Assembly: GCA_963765265.1 (NCBI GenBank)
Contig: CAVXVN010000006.1
Span: 310,001 to 374,000, forward strand
Direction of reading: 5' to 3'
Length of the DNA stretch: 64,000 nucleotides
From: Bacillus_BD sp963765265
GTDB taxonomy: Bacteria; Bacillota; Bacilli; Bacillales; Cytobacillaceae
In this document: in pieces, positions 28,427 through 36,639 of the stretch
How positions within the stretch are numbered: position 1 is the first letter of the stretch
How the letters are laid out: every line of letters starts with the position of its first letter
Translations under genes and position numbers: made by a program
The notes under the pieces: model-generated
Told to the model about the DNA's origin: nothing
Database searches by the model: none
Seen by the model: the letters and a program-made list of their open reading frames with translations, nothing else

Positions 28427-28666
28427 TTAAATAAAGATGATCATAAGTATATGCATCGTGTTATAAAGGAATAAACTGAGTACCGTAATGGCCATGGTTT
28501 TTCTAGAAGACCGTAGAATTTGATTTCCAATTGTAATGGCTAGATAAAAAAAGATAAAAAACATGATTATTTTATATACAAACCAATCATATGTTGAGAG
28601 CCATTCAATTAAAGTAAAGCCACTCCAAATGATAAATTGTATGATCACAACTGAATAAATTCGCAT
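28427..28666 (-). CDS. Small hydrophobic membrane protein
   Basis: 79 residues with three hydrophobic stretches (about 5-22, 30-47, 58-78) and few charges. I do not recognise it. ATG 28666 follows GGTGGTGACGCTAC. It is a single gene in the gap between the DUF1885 gene and slp, convergent with the former. Confidence 0.55.
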   Translation of the reverse strand: MRIYSVVIIQFIIWSGFTLIEWLSTYDWFVYKIIMFFIFFYLAITIGNQILRSSRKTMAITVLSLFLYNTMHILMIIFI

Positions 28667-28856
28667 GTAGCGTCACCACCATTACCCTAGCATTCATTCT
28701 TATAGCTACTATACTATATGTAAATAGAGGCTTACTTATTTTTCATTTATGTAACATTTGAATAAAAAGACCAGTAAAGTTAATTTTCTGTGCTACCATA
28801 TTACTAGCTGATTAGAATATTATTACAGCATTATCAGTAAAGTGAGGCAATAGAAA

Positions 28857-29237
28857 ATGAAAGGGAAACCGTTCTTAATAATGGCTTTCGCCCTATTTTT
28901 TATGGTATCTTGTGACAATCATAAACAATTACGATCAAGTTTAGCGTTTGATCAAAACACGAAACAACTAATATTTTTTTCTGATGAAGAGGAATATGAG
29001 CGGGAAGTTTCCTACTATGATGCCTTAATTGAATTAAAAAGAGATTATCCAGAGGAAATAAAAGATATGAAAATTTTCACTACTTCTGATTCAAAAAAGT
29101 ATTTCGAAACATTTCAAATTGATCATTGTCCTGCACTTATTGTTTTTTATAATAATGAAGTGATCGTTGTAATTGAAGGAAAAGCAACAGTAGAAGAAAT
29201 TGTTACACCTGTTTCCAATGCATTATCTTCATCTTAA
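28857..29237 (+). CDS. slp: Slp-like small lipoprotein with a thioredoxin-type fold
   Basis: 126 residues. The signal peptide ends in lipobox FMVSC (Cys 19). The mature part resembles a thioredoxin fold (QLIFFSDEEEYE, then FQIDHCPALIVFYNNEVIVV, with the cis-proline-like CPAL). There is no CxxC, so redox activity like thioredoxin is unlikely. In B. subtilis slp (small peptidoglycan-associated lipoprotein) lies between pdhD and speA, as here. ATG 28857 follows GTGAGG. Confidence 0.75.
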   Translation: MKGKPFLIMAFALFFMVSCDNHKQLRSSLAFDQNTKQLIFFSDEEEYEREVSYYDALIELKRDYPEEIKDMKIFTTSDSKKYFETFQIDHCPALIVFYNNEVIVVIEGKATVEEIVTPVSNALSSS

Positions 29238-29238
29238 T

Positions 29239-29301
29239 CAAATTCACTCCGTCGAATTTGCGCCCGAATTTTTATAGAACTCGCTCGATAAATTCTCCTT
29301 A
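29239..29301 (-). repeat. Hairpin repeat family B, copy B2 (3' part)
   Basis: The minus strand here is about 90 percent identical by eye to 35802-35864, including GAATTTATCGAGCGAG, CGGGCGCAAATTCGACGGAG and the GAATTTGAT end. It starts one base after the slp stop, but its orientation follows pdhD, 95 bases beyond the pdhD stop. No coding potential. Confidence 0.75.
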
Positions 29302-29358
29302 AAAAAGATCTAATTAAAATGGCTAAGCCTTATGAATGAATTGAGATTTTGCAAAAGA

Positions 29359-29387
29359 AAGGTCCTTCTCTGATTGAGAAGGACCTT
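29359..29387 (-). terminator. Terminator of the pdh operon (after pdhD)
   Basis: A perfect 12-bp stem (AAGGTCCTTCTC with GAGAAGGACCTT, loop of 5), followed on the minus strand by TCTTTTG. Confidence 0.85.
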
Positions 29388-29395
29388 CTAAGGAT

Positions 29396-30810
29396 TTATT
29401 TCAATACATGAATAGGAGAACCTAAAGCAACTTCTGCTGCTTCCATTGTCATTTCTCCAAGTGTTGGATGTGCATGAATCGTTAATGCTATATCTTCTGC
29501 AGTCATTCCAGCTTCAATAGCTAATCCTAATTCAGAAATAATATCAGATGCATTTGCACCGGCAATTTGAGCACCAATAACAAGACCGTCTTCTTTACGA
29601 GTGACTAATTTCACAAAGCCGTCTGTGCTATCTAGTGACAAGGCACGACCATTTCCTGCATAATGGGAATTTTGCTGCTGATAACTTCAATTCCTTCATC
29701 TTTTGCCTCTTTTTCAGTATAACCAACCGTTGCAAGTTCAGGATCTGAGAATACAACAGCTGGAATTCCTAAATAATCAATTTCAGATGAATGTCCAGCA
29801 ATTGCTTCAGCAGCAATTTTAGCTTCATAAGACGCTTTATGAGCTAATTGAGGACCTGGAACAACATCACCAATTGCATAGATATTGCTTACATTTGTGC
29901 GGCATTGTTTATCAATTTCAATGATTCCACGGTCGCTCATTTTCACACCAGCTTGTTCAAGACCCATTTCATCTGTATTAGGACGACGTCCAACCATTAC
30001 GAATACATAATCAGCTTCTATTTTCTTTTCTTCGCCTTTTACTTCAAATGTGACAACAACGCCGTTTTCCGTTTCTTCCACACCTTTAGCCATTGCTTTT
30101 GTAAAGAATTCTGCACCTTTTTTCTTCATGCTTTTCTTAACAAGAGCAGTCATTTGCTTTTCAAAACCAACACTTAAGATATCATCTGCACCTTCTAAAA
30201 CAGTTACTTGTGTGCCAAAGTTAGCATATGCACCACCAAGTTCGATTCCAATAACGCCTCCGCCAATCACGACGATTTTTTCTGGAACTTCTTGTAAGTC
30301 CAAAGCACCTGTGGAATTAAGAACGCGTTTTGAATATTTAAAGGTTGGTAATTCAATCGGACGAGAACCAGTTGCAATGATTGCATTTTTAAAATTATAT
30401 GTTTGTGAAGTTTTTTCACCGATTACTTTTAGTGAATTACTATCCACAAAGTATGCTTCACCACGAACAATGTCCACTTTATTACCCTTTAATAAGCCTT
30501 CAACACCGCCAATTAACTTTTTAACAACACCAGCTTTAAATGCTTGTACCTTTGAAAAATCAACTGTTACATTTTCTGCATTAATTCCATACGGATCAGA
30601 ATGTTTTGCTGTTTCATAACGGTGACCAGTCGCAATAAGTGCTTTTGATGGAATACAACCAACATTTAAACAAACTCCACCCACATATTCTTTTTCAACA
30701 ATTGTAACTTTTTGACCTAATTGGGCAGCACGAATAGCTGCTACATATCCGCCAGGACCTGCACCAATGACTATAGTATCTGTTTCAATTGGAAAATCAC
30801 CTACTACCAT
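29396..30810 (-). CDS. pdhD: PdhD, dihydrolipoamide dehydrogenase E3 (apparent frameshift)
   Basis: Re-oxidises the lipoyl groups of E2 with FAD and NAD+. FAD motif VIGAGPGGYVAAIRA at the N-terminus, redox pair GGVCLNVGCIPSK, NAD motif VIGGGVIGIELG, and catalytic HAHPTLGE near the end. The frame breaks at about 29660-29664: KIP is followed by a stop-bound frame, while the right frame continues AGNGRALSLDSTDGFVKLV. A +2 or -1 change explains it. Joined length is about 470 residues, as usual. ATG 30810 follows GGAGG inside the end of pdhC. Confidence 0.92.
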
Positions 30811-30813
30811 GTC

Positions 30814-32106
30814 TTACGCCTCCATTAATAATAGTTCTGGATCATTTAATAAACGTTTAATATGATTTAATGCATTTTGTCCTGTTGCTCCGTCAATCAT
30901 ACGATGATCAAAGCTTAAAGATAATGCTAAGACAGGAGCTGCAACAATTTCACCATCTCTAACAATTGGTTTTTCAGCAATACGACCAATTCCAAGAATT
31001 GCTACTTCTGGATGGTTAATGACTGGAGTAAACCATTGTCCACCAGCAGAACCAATATTTGAAATCGTACAAGATGCACCTTTCATTTCATCTGGAGCAA
31101 GTTTTCCATCACGAGCTTTTCCAGCTAATTCATTAATTTCATTTGAAATATTGAAAATAGATTTACGATCTGCATCTTTGACAACAGGTACTAATAAACC
31201 TTTATCTGTATCAGCAGCAATTCCGATATTATAATAATGTTTATGAATAATTTCGTTTGTTGCATCATCAAGTGAAGTATTTAAATGCAGGGAATTCACG
31301 CAATGCACTTGTTAAAGCTTTTACAACATAAGGAAGGAATGTTAGTTTGATTCCTTTATTTGCTGCCACTTCTTTGAATTTCTTACGGTGTGCAACAAGT
31401 TTCGTTACATCTATTTCATCCATTAATGTTACATGTGGTGCAGTATGTTTTGAATTAACCATTGCTTTGGCAATCGCTTTACGAATTCCACTCATTTTTT
31501 CACGAGTTTCAGGATATTGTCCTTCTGGAATTGAAACCGCCACTGGTGCATTAATTTCTTCTGTTTCTATTGCCGCTTGAGCGGGAGTTTCAGAAACAAC
31601 TTGTACTCCACCATTTAAGAAGGAATCAATATCCTCTTTTAATACTCGACCGTTATCACCAGATCCAGCAACTTGTTGGATATTCACACCTTTATCACGA
31701 GCATATTTACGTACTGAAGGCATAGCAATAACACGACGATTCGAATCAACTTCCACCGGTGCTGTTGTTCCTTCATTTGTCGTAGCAGTCTCAGCTACAG
31801 GCGCTTCTTCTTTCTTTACTTCTGCTGGTGTTTCTTCTTCGTCACCTTTAAACTTTAAATCTTCATAACCAGGAGCATCAAATTTACTAGAACTTGTCCA
31901 ACTGTTGCAACCGTTCCTTCTCCAACTAATACTTCTTCAACCGTTCCTTCTACTGGTGACGGAATTTCGACAACTGCTTTATCATTTTGAATTTCACATA
32001 GTACGTCATCTTCTTGAACTTTATCTCCTGATTTTACAAACCATTTTACAATTTCACCTTCATGAATTCCTTCACCTATATCAGGCATTTTAAATTGAAA
32101 TGACAT
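30814..32106 (-). CDS. pdhC: PdhC, dihydrolipoamide acetyltransferase E2 (two apparent frameshifts)
   Basis: Core of the pyruvate dehydrogenase complex, about 430 residues. Lipoyl domain (residues 1-80, lipoylated lysine in EIQNDKAVVEIPSP), flexible linker, E1/E3-binding domain (AMPSVRKYARDKGVNIQQV), and catalytic domain with FDHRMIDGA. Frame breaks lie at 31883-31885 (one A missing from a run; VLV should continue KFDAPGYEDLKF) and 31283-31285 (one T extra; REFPALNTSLDDA). They cancel, so total length is normal. ATG 32106 follows GGAGG. Confidence 0.92.
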
Positions 32107-32316
32107 TGGTAAATAACCTCCTATTTAGTCATGTTCATAAAAATAGATTAATATTAGTTTTTCCGATTGAACTGACTTTAATTATTATATCTATTTCTTA
32201 TTCTTTATTGTAAACAACATAAATACCCTGCAATTTATTGTTGTTTCTTTCAAATGTTAATAAAAGTACCATCTTTAATAAAAAGCAGGGCATTATAGTA
32301 TAAAATAAAAACTTTT
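32107..32316 (-). other. pdhB-pdhC intergenic region with an inverted repeat
   Basis: A 210-base A+T-rich gap inside the operon. CCCTGC and GCAGGG (32231-32236 and 32285-32290) close a long stem-loop that extends with TTTATT/AATAAA. In B. subtilis a second transcript begins between pdhB and pdhC, so this could be a processing, attenuation or internal promoter region. No open frame. Confidence 0.5.
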
Positions 32317-33294
32317 TTAGAAAGTTAGAACCTTTTTAGCTGTTTCAATAACATCTTTAAAATTAGGTAACCAAACAGATTCAGCTTGAGGGAACGGGAA
32401 TATCGTGTCAGGAGCTGCTACACGTAACACAGGAGCTTCAAGACTTAAAATGGCACGATCATTAATTTCAGCAACAACATTTGCTGCAATCCCTGCTTGT
32501 TTTTGTGCTTCTTGAACAACAATTGCACGACCTGTTTTTTCTACTGAAGCAATAATCGTTTCAATATCTATTGGGCTCACTGTACGCAAGTCGATCACTT
32601 CTGCAGAAAAACCTTCTTTTTCTAGCTCTTCAGCTGCTTTTAATGATTCATGTACCATTGCACCATAAGTAATAATTGATACATCGGTACCTTCACGTTT
32701 CACTTCTGCTTTTCCTAGTGGAATGGTATATTCCTCTTCAGGAACTTCTTGACGGAATGAACGGTATAATTTCATGTGTTCAAGGAAAATAACTGGATCA
32801 TTATCACGAATGGATGAAATAAGTAGACCTTTTGCATCATAAGGAGTAGATGGAATAACCACCTTTAATCCAGGTTGTTGAGCCATTAATCCTTCTAAGC
32901 TATCTGCGTGCATATCAGGAGTATGTACTCCTCCGCCAAATGGTGCACGGAAAGTAACAGGTGCACTATACTTGCCCCCAGTACGATAACGCAAACGAGC
33001 TAATTGTCCAGAAATGGAGTCCATTACTTCAAAGACAAAACCGAAAAATTGAATTTCTGGTACTGGTCGGAAACCTTGTAAGCTAAGACCAACTGCCAAT
33101 CCACCAATTCCAGACTCAGCAAGAGGTGTATCAAATACACGGTCTTCACCAAATTCTTTTTGTAGTCCTTCTGTTGCACGGAATACACCACCGTTAACAC
33201 CTACATCTTCTCCAAACACTAATACATTTGGATCATTACGTAGTTCTGTACGTAACGCATCAGTAATTGCTTGAATCATTGTCATTTGCGCCAT
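32317..33294 (-). CDS. pdhB: PdhB, pyruvate dehydrogenase E1 beta subunit
   Basis: 325 residues, standard length. Transketolase-like fold with MTMIQAITDALRTEL, LVFGEDVGVNGGVFRATEG, FDTPLAESGIGGLAVG, and GGKYSAPVTFRAPFGGGVHT. With PdhA it decarboxylates pyruvate on thiamine diphosphate and acetylates E2. ATG 33294 is 3 bases after the proposed pdhA stop, with AAAGGAG some 12 bases upstream, so translation may be coupled. The frame is intact. Confidence 0.93.
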   Translation of the reverse strand: MAQMTMIQAITDALRTELRNDPNVLVFGEDVGVNGGVFRATEGLQKEFGEDRVFDTPLAESGIGGLAVGLSLQGFRPVPEIQFFGFVFEVMDSISGQLARLRYRTGGKYSAPVTFRAPFGGGVHTPDMHADSLEGLMAQQPGLKVVIPSTPYDAKGLLISSIRDNDPVIFLEHMKLYRSFRQEVPEEEYTIPLGKAEVKREGTDVSIITYGAMVHESLKAAEELEKEGFSAEVIDLRTVSPIDIETIIASVEKTGRAIVVQEAQKQAGIAANVVAEINDRAILSLEAPVLRVAAPDTIFPFPQAESVWLPNFKDVIETAKKVLTF

Positions 33295-33297
33295 GGC

Positions 33298-34414
33298 TTA
33301 CTTCGACTCCTTTTCTGTATATATTTCATATTGTTCTTTTAAATTTTGTGGCATTTCTTCATACATAATAGACATTAAGTCTGTTACTTTTTGTTTTGGA
33401 GCACTATCTGCTTTTTTGATTGCTTCTTTAATATCTTCTTTTGCTTGCTCGATTACTTCATTTTCCTTTTCTTCATTCCAAAGACCTTTTTCTTCGAGGA
33501 ATTTACGGAATCGTAACTAAAGGATCTTTCTTTTCCCACTCATTATTTAATTCCTCTGTACGATATCTAGTTGGATCATCCCCAGCCATTGTATGTGGAC
33601 CATAACGATAAGTAATCGTTTCAATTAGAGTTGGTCCTTCACCATTGATTGCACGTTCACGTGCATCATGTACTGCAGCATATACAGCAAGTGGATCCAT
33701 ACCATCTACTTGAATTCCTGGAATTCCAGCTGCAACTGCTTTTTGAGCAAGTGTTTCTGCAGCAGTTTGCTTTTCAACAGGAGTTGAGATAGCAAATTGG
33801 TTATTTTGAACAATAAAGATGGCTGGAGCTTTAAAAGCACCCGCAAAGTTCATTCCTTCATAGAAGTCACCCTGTGAAGTTCCACCGTCACCTGTATAAG
33901 TGATAGCAACTGATTTAGCACCACGTTTTTTCATTCCAAGCGCAACTCCAGCAGTTTGAACGTACTGAGCACCAATAATAATTTGTGGAATGGCTACATT
34001 AACACCTTCTGGAATTTGCCCACCTTCAAAATGACCTCTTGACCATAAAAATGCTTGAGATAATGGTAGTCCGTGCCATACAATTTGTGGAACATCACGG
34101 TAACCCGGTAAAATATAATCTTCTTTTTCAAGGGCAAATTGTGAAGCTAATTGCGAAGCCTCTTGGCCAGCAGTTGGCGCATAAAATCCTAAACGTCCTT
34201 GTCTATTTAATGAAATAGAACGTTGATCAAGAATTCGTGTATAAACCATACGACGCATTAATTCTTGTAATTGTTCATTAGTAAGTTCAGGCATTGCTGC
34301 TTCATTTACTATCTTACCCTCTTCATTTAATATTTGAAGCATTTGAAATTGCTCAGCAATTTTTTCTGCTTGAGTGTTTGCATCAATTTGTATATTCGTC
34401 GTTTTAGAAACCAT
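33298..34414 (-). CDS. pdhA: PdhA, pyruvate dehydrogenase E1 alpha subunit (apparent frameshift)
   Basis: Thiamine-diphosphate-binding alpha subunit. Contains GDGGTSQGDFYEGMNFAGAF through IVQNNQFAIST (ThDP/Mg motif GDG...NN) and TYRYGPHTMAGDDPTRYR. The frame breaks near 33513-33517 at DPLV; the following frame gives RFRKFLEEKGLW and runs to a stop at 33298. One extra base in the minus-strand run GTTACGA explains it. Joined length is 371 residues, matching B. subtilis. ATG 34414 (MVSKTTN) lies 8 bases after AAGGA. Confidence 0.92.
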
Positions 34415-34618
34415 CCAAATCATCCTTCCATTTCTTTGTTATTTTTGTCATTAATAGATTCCCTCAAAATTAGTATCTAAATGCTATTTCTTAATTTTTT
34501 CTACATACTCTTTTCTTTACAACTCGATCGCTTTAACACACTAAATCGAATTGACCAAAAGAAATGATCGAATTAATATTAATTATTATAAAAAAATAAT
34601 TATTGCTTTGATATACAC

Positions 34619-34647
34619 ATTATATTCTGTATCAATTCATTTTGCAA
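34619..34647 (-). promoter_or_regulatory. SigA promoter of the pdh operon
   Basis: On the minus strand TTGCAA and TATAAT are exactly 17 bases apart, a near-consensus promoter about 200 bases upstream of pdhA. Confidence 0.75.
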
Positions 34648-34797
34648 CAATATTGATACACAATTTATAACTTTTTCTAGTGTATACTATATAATCGTTA
34701 TGCGTCAATGTCTATGCATAAAGTTTAAAGTGTATTTACAGTAAAAACTTACCTATTATCTGAAAACTGTATCATGATTATATCATAACTGTATCAT
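34628..34797. promoter_or_regulatory. Repeated TGTATCA motifs around the pdh promoter
   Basis: TGTATCAAT (34628-34636) and ATTGATACA (34652-34660) form a 9-bp inverted repeat that brackets the -35 box. Farther upstream AACTGTATCAT occurs twice (34765-34775 and 34787-34797), exactly 22 bp apart. The arrangement suggests a multi-site operator. The regulator is unknown. Confidence 0.5.
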
Positions 34798-35124
34798 AAT
34801 AATTTTATAATAATTATTGTGTTATAAATAGAGAAATTACTTTTATTTGATCCATTTGATTCTCAAAATAAATTTACTTAGTTTATTATGCATCATTCTA
34901 TTAATATCATCCTCTCACTGCTCACGAACACTAAATAATTTTTCAAATACTTTATCGCTTTAGGCTCTGGCCTACACAAAATAAAAAATTGCTCCACTGA
35001 TAAGATAAAGTGAAACTTCTATTTAGAAATAAATTAGTTTAAGGGGAAGCTGGTTGTCTTCTCTTTTTCCGTTTTCTTTGATAAAATTGAAATACATGAT
35101 TTTTTTAAGAGGAAGTGTTACATA

Positions 35125-35673
35125 ATGATCACAATGAATGAAATCATTCGAGATGGACATCCCGTATTAAGAAGAGTAGCTGAAAATGTCACATTACCTG
35201 CTTCTGAAGAAGATATAAACATACTTAATCTATTACTTGAATATGTACAAAATAGTCAAGATCCGAAAATCGCATCTGAATATCAATTGCGTCCAGGCGT
35301 TGGATTAGCAGCTCCGCAAATTAATGTGTCTAAAAGAATGATTGCCGTTCATATTACAGATGAAAAAGGGCAATTATACAGCTACGCACTTATAAACCCT
35401 AAAATCGTCAGCCATTCTGTCGAAAAAGCCTATCTTGCATCGGGAGAAGGTTGTTTATCTGTAGACGACCCACATCCAGGTTATGTACCAAGATACGCAA
35501 GAATTACTGTTAAGGGCGTGGATTCAATTGGTAAAGAAGTAACCCTTAGATTAAAAGGTCTTCCCGCCATTGTTTTTCAACATGAAATTGATCACTTAAA
35601 CGGAATTATGTTTTATGACCACATAAACAAAGCTAACCCAATGCAAGAGCCGGAAAATGCCATTATGATTTAA
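35125..35673 (+). CDS. defB: DefB-like peptide deformylase
   Basis: Removes the formyl group from the N-terminal methionine of new proteins. The 182-residue enzyme carries all three signature motifs: GVGLAAPQ (about residues 59-66), EGCLSV (about 110-115) and QHEIDHLNG (about 153-161), with Cys and two His as metal ligands. ATG 35125 follows GAGGAAGTG. It has the longer type 2 deformylase form found in Gram-positive bacteria. A structured repeat begins at its stop codon. Confidence 0.92.
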   Translation: MITMNEIIRDGHPVLRRVAENVTLPASEEDINILNLLLEYVQNSQDPKIASEYQLRPGVGLAAPQINVSKRMIAVHITDEKGQLYSYALINPKIVSHSVEKAYLASGEGCLSVDDPHPGYVPRYARITVKGVDSIGKEVTLRLKGLPAIVFQHEIDHLNGIMFYDHINKANPMQEPENAIMI

Positions 35674-35683
35674 CTTCATTCAG

Positions 35684-35864
35684 CAGAAGTCCCCACTTCT
35701 CTAAGTGGGGGATGAATGCAAAAAAGCTCTCTGATTCAGTGGGGGTTCAAACCCCGGCTGAATGAAGTTAAGCCTCCGGCGGATGCCTCGGATTTTTAAG
35801 GGGAATTTATCGAGCGAGCTCGATAAAAATCCGGGCGCAAATTCGACGGAGCGAATTTGATTAA
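35684..35864 (+). repeat. Hairpin repeat family B, copy B1 (full)
   Basis: Begins about ten bases after the defB stop. CTTCATTCAGC (from 35684) pairs with GCTGAATGAAG (from about 35758) around an inner hairpin CCCCACTTCTCTAAGTGGGG. After that come CCGGCGGATGCCTCGG, a palindrome TTTATCGAGC/GCTCGATAAA, and CAAATTCG/CGAATTTG. The last part is shared with 29239-29301. The G/C content is far above its surroundings. No reading frame with a ribosome site. Confidence 0.75.
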
Positions 35865-36039
35865 AACAACAAAACATTTATTAACTTTTTTACTTTATTT
35901 TGTCATTCAAGACTGGAATCACCATAAAAAAAGAGATTGCACCGAAATAATTCCCAACATTATCCATGAAGATGATCGTTTATTTTGCATATACTATCAT
36001 TAAAAAGAGCGATATCTCTTCTTAATAATTCATTTCTAC

Positions 36040-36067
36040 TTTACTTTGTACAAGGATTGTTTAAAAT
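36040..36067 (+). promoter_or_regulatory. Candidate promoter of the small peptide gene
   Basis: TTTACT and TAAAAT are 16 bases apart, about 23 bases before the start codon at 36090, consistent with a short leader. Confidence 0.5.
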
Positions 36068-36089
36068 AGAAGTAAGGAGATGATCCACA

Positions 36090-36161
36090 ATGTTAAAGAG
36101 ACTCAAGAAAAAACTCTTAAAACAGTGGAACGATATGTTGCGGAAAAAATCAATTGCCTGA
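36090..36161 (+). CDS. 23-residue cationic amphipathic peptide
   Basis: ATG 36090 lies 9 bases after AAGGAG and starts a 23-codon frame, MLKRLKKKLLKQWNDMLRKK plus three residues. It has nine Lys/Arg against one Asp, and leucines spaced to give a hydrophobic face on a helix. The gene is framed by a candidate promoter and a good terminator, so it is likely a complete transcription unit. I do not recognise a family. It could be a membrane-active peptide, a toxin-like peptide or a small RNA-binding basic protein. Confidence 0.6.
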   Translation: MLKRLKKKLLKQWNDMLRKKSIA

Positions 36162-36167
36162 TTATTT

Positions 36168-36200
36168 GAGCCCTTCACTCTTGCGAAGGGCTCCTTCCTT
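36168..36200 (+). terminator. Terminator of the small peptide gene
   Basis: GAGCCCTTC and GAAGGGCTC (9 bp, 8-base loop) are followed by CTTCCTTATT, 7 bases after the stop. Confidence 0.8.
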
Positions 36201-36325
36201 ATTGTAAGTAAACAAATTAAAAGACATAAAATGTATGTATTTCGATTTGTTTTTATATATAATAGGTTTTGTTAATGAATGCAGGTAAAAATGACTTCCA
36301 AGGTACAAAGACAACTTTCACTTTG

Positions 36326-36355
36326 TTGAACTTGTACTTTACAAGCTTTTATACT
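36326..36355 (+). promoter_or_regulatory. Candidate promoter of rpoY-rnjA
   Basis: TTGAAC and TATACT are separated by 18 bases, about 70 bases before the rpoY start. Together with the peptide gene and repeat B1 this accounts for what I can see in the 753 bases between defB and rpoY. Confidence 0.55.
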
Positions 36356-36426
36356 AATAACCATATCGGTTTAGCATAACCATTTCATTATAAAGCCACT
36401 AATGAATTTATTAAGGAGCGATTTGT

Positions 36427-36636
36427 ATGATTTTTAAAGTTTATTATCAAGAAACAAAAACTCAAGTTCCGGTTCGAGAAAACACCAAGACTATATTCGT
36501 AGAAGGAGAATCTATACGGGATATTCGCAAAAAATTGGTAGACAAGCCTTATAATATTGAAATCGTTATTCCCCTCGAAGAAGCGGTACTAGAGTATGAA
36601 AAGCTAAACGAAGACTATAAAGTATTGGAGCTATAA
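36427..36636 (+). CDS. rpoY: RpoY, RNA polymerase epsilon subunit
   Basis: A 69-residue small protein starting MIFKVYYQETKTQVPVRENT and ending DYKVLEL. It matches YkzG/RpoY, the small auxiliary subunit of RNA polymerase in Firmicutes, structurally similar to phage Gp2. ATG 36427 follows AAGGAGCG. It lies 3 bases before rnjA, the conserved partner order in Bacillus, so the two are certainly co-transcribed. Confidence 0.9.
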   Translation: MIFKVYYQETKTQVPVRENTKTIFVEGESIRDIRKKLVDKPYNIEIVIPLEEAVLEYEKLNEDYKVLEL

Positions 36637-36639
36637 TTT

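Larger units (their letters stand above)
34415..35124. other. pdhA/defB divergent regulatory region
   Basis: A 710-base gap, very A+T-rich, with no gene I can support. It holds the pdh promoter at 34619-34647 and several TGTATCA motifs (34628-34797). The leader from the promoter to pdhA is about 200 bases. B. subtilis has ykyA in this interval; no ykyA-like coding sequence is visible here. Near defB a possible -10-like GATAAAAT lies at about 35081-35088. Confidence 0.6.

Noticed and set aside
30050..30619. 189-codon plus-strand frame opposite pdhD
   Set aside because: Antisense shadow of the conserved FAD/NAD domains; no ribosome site and no recognisable protein pattern.
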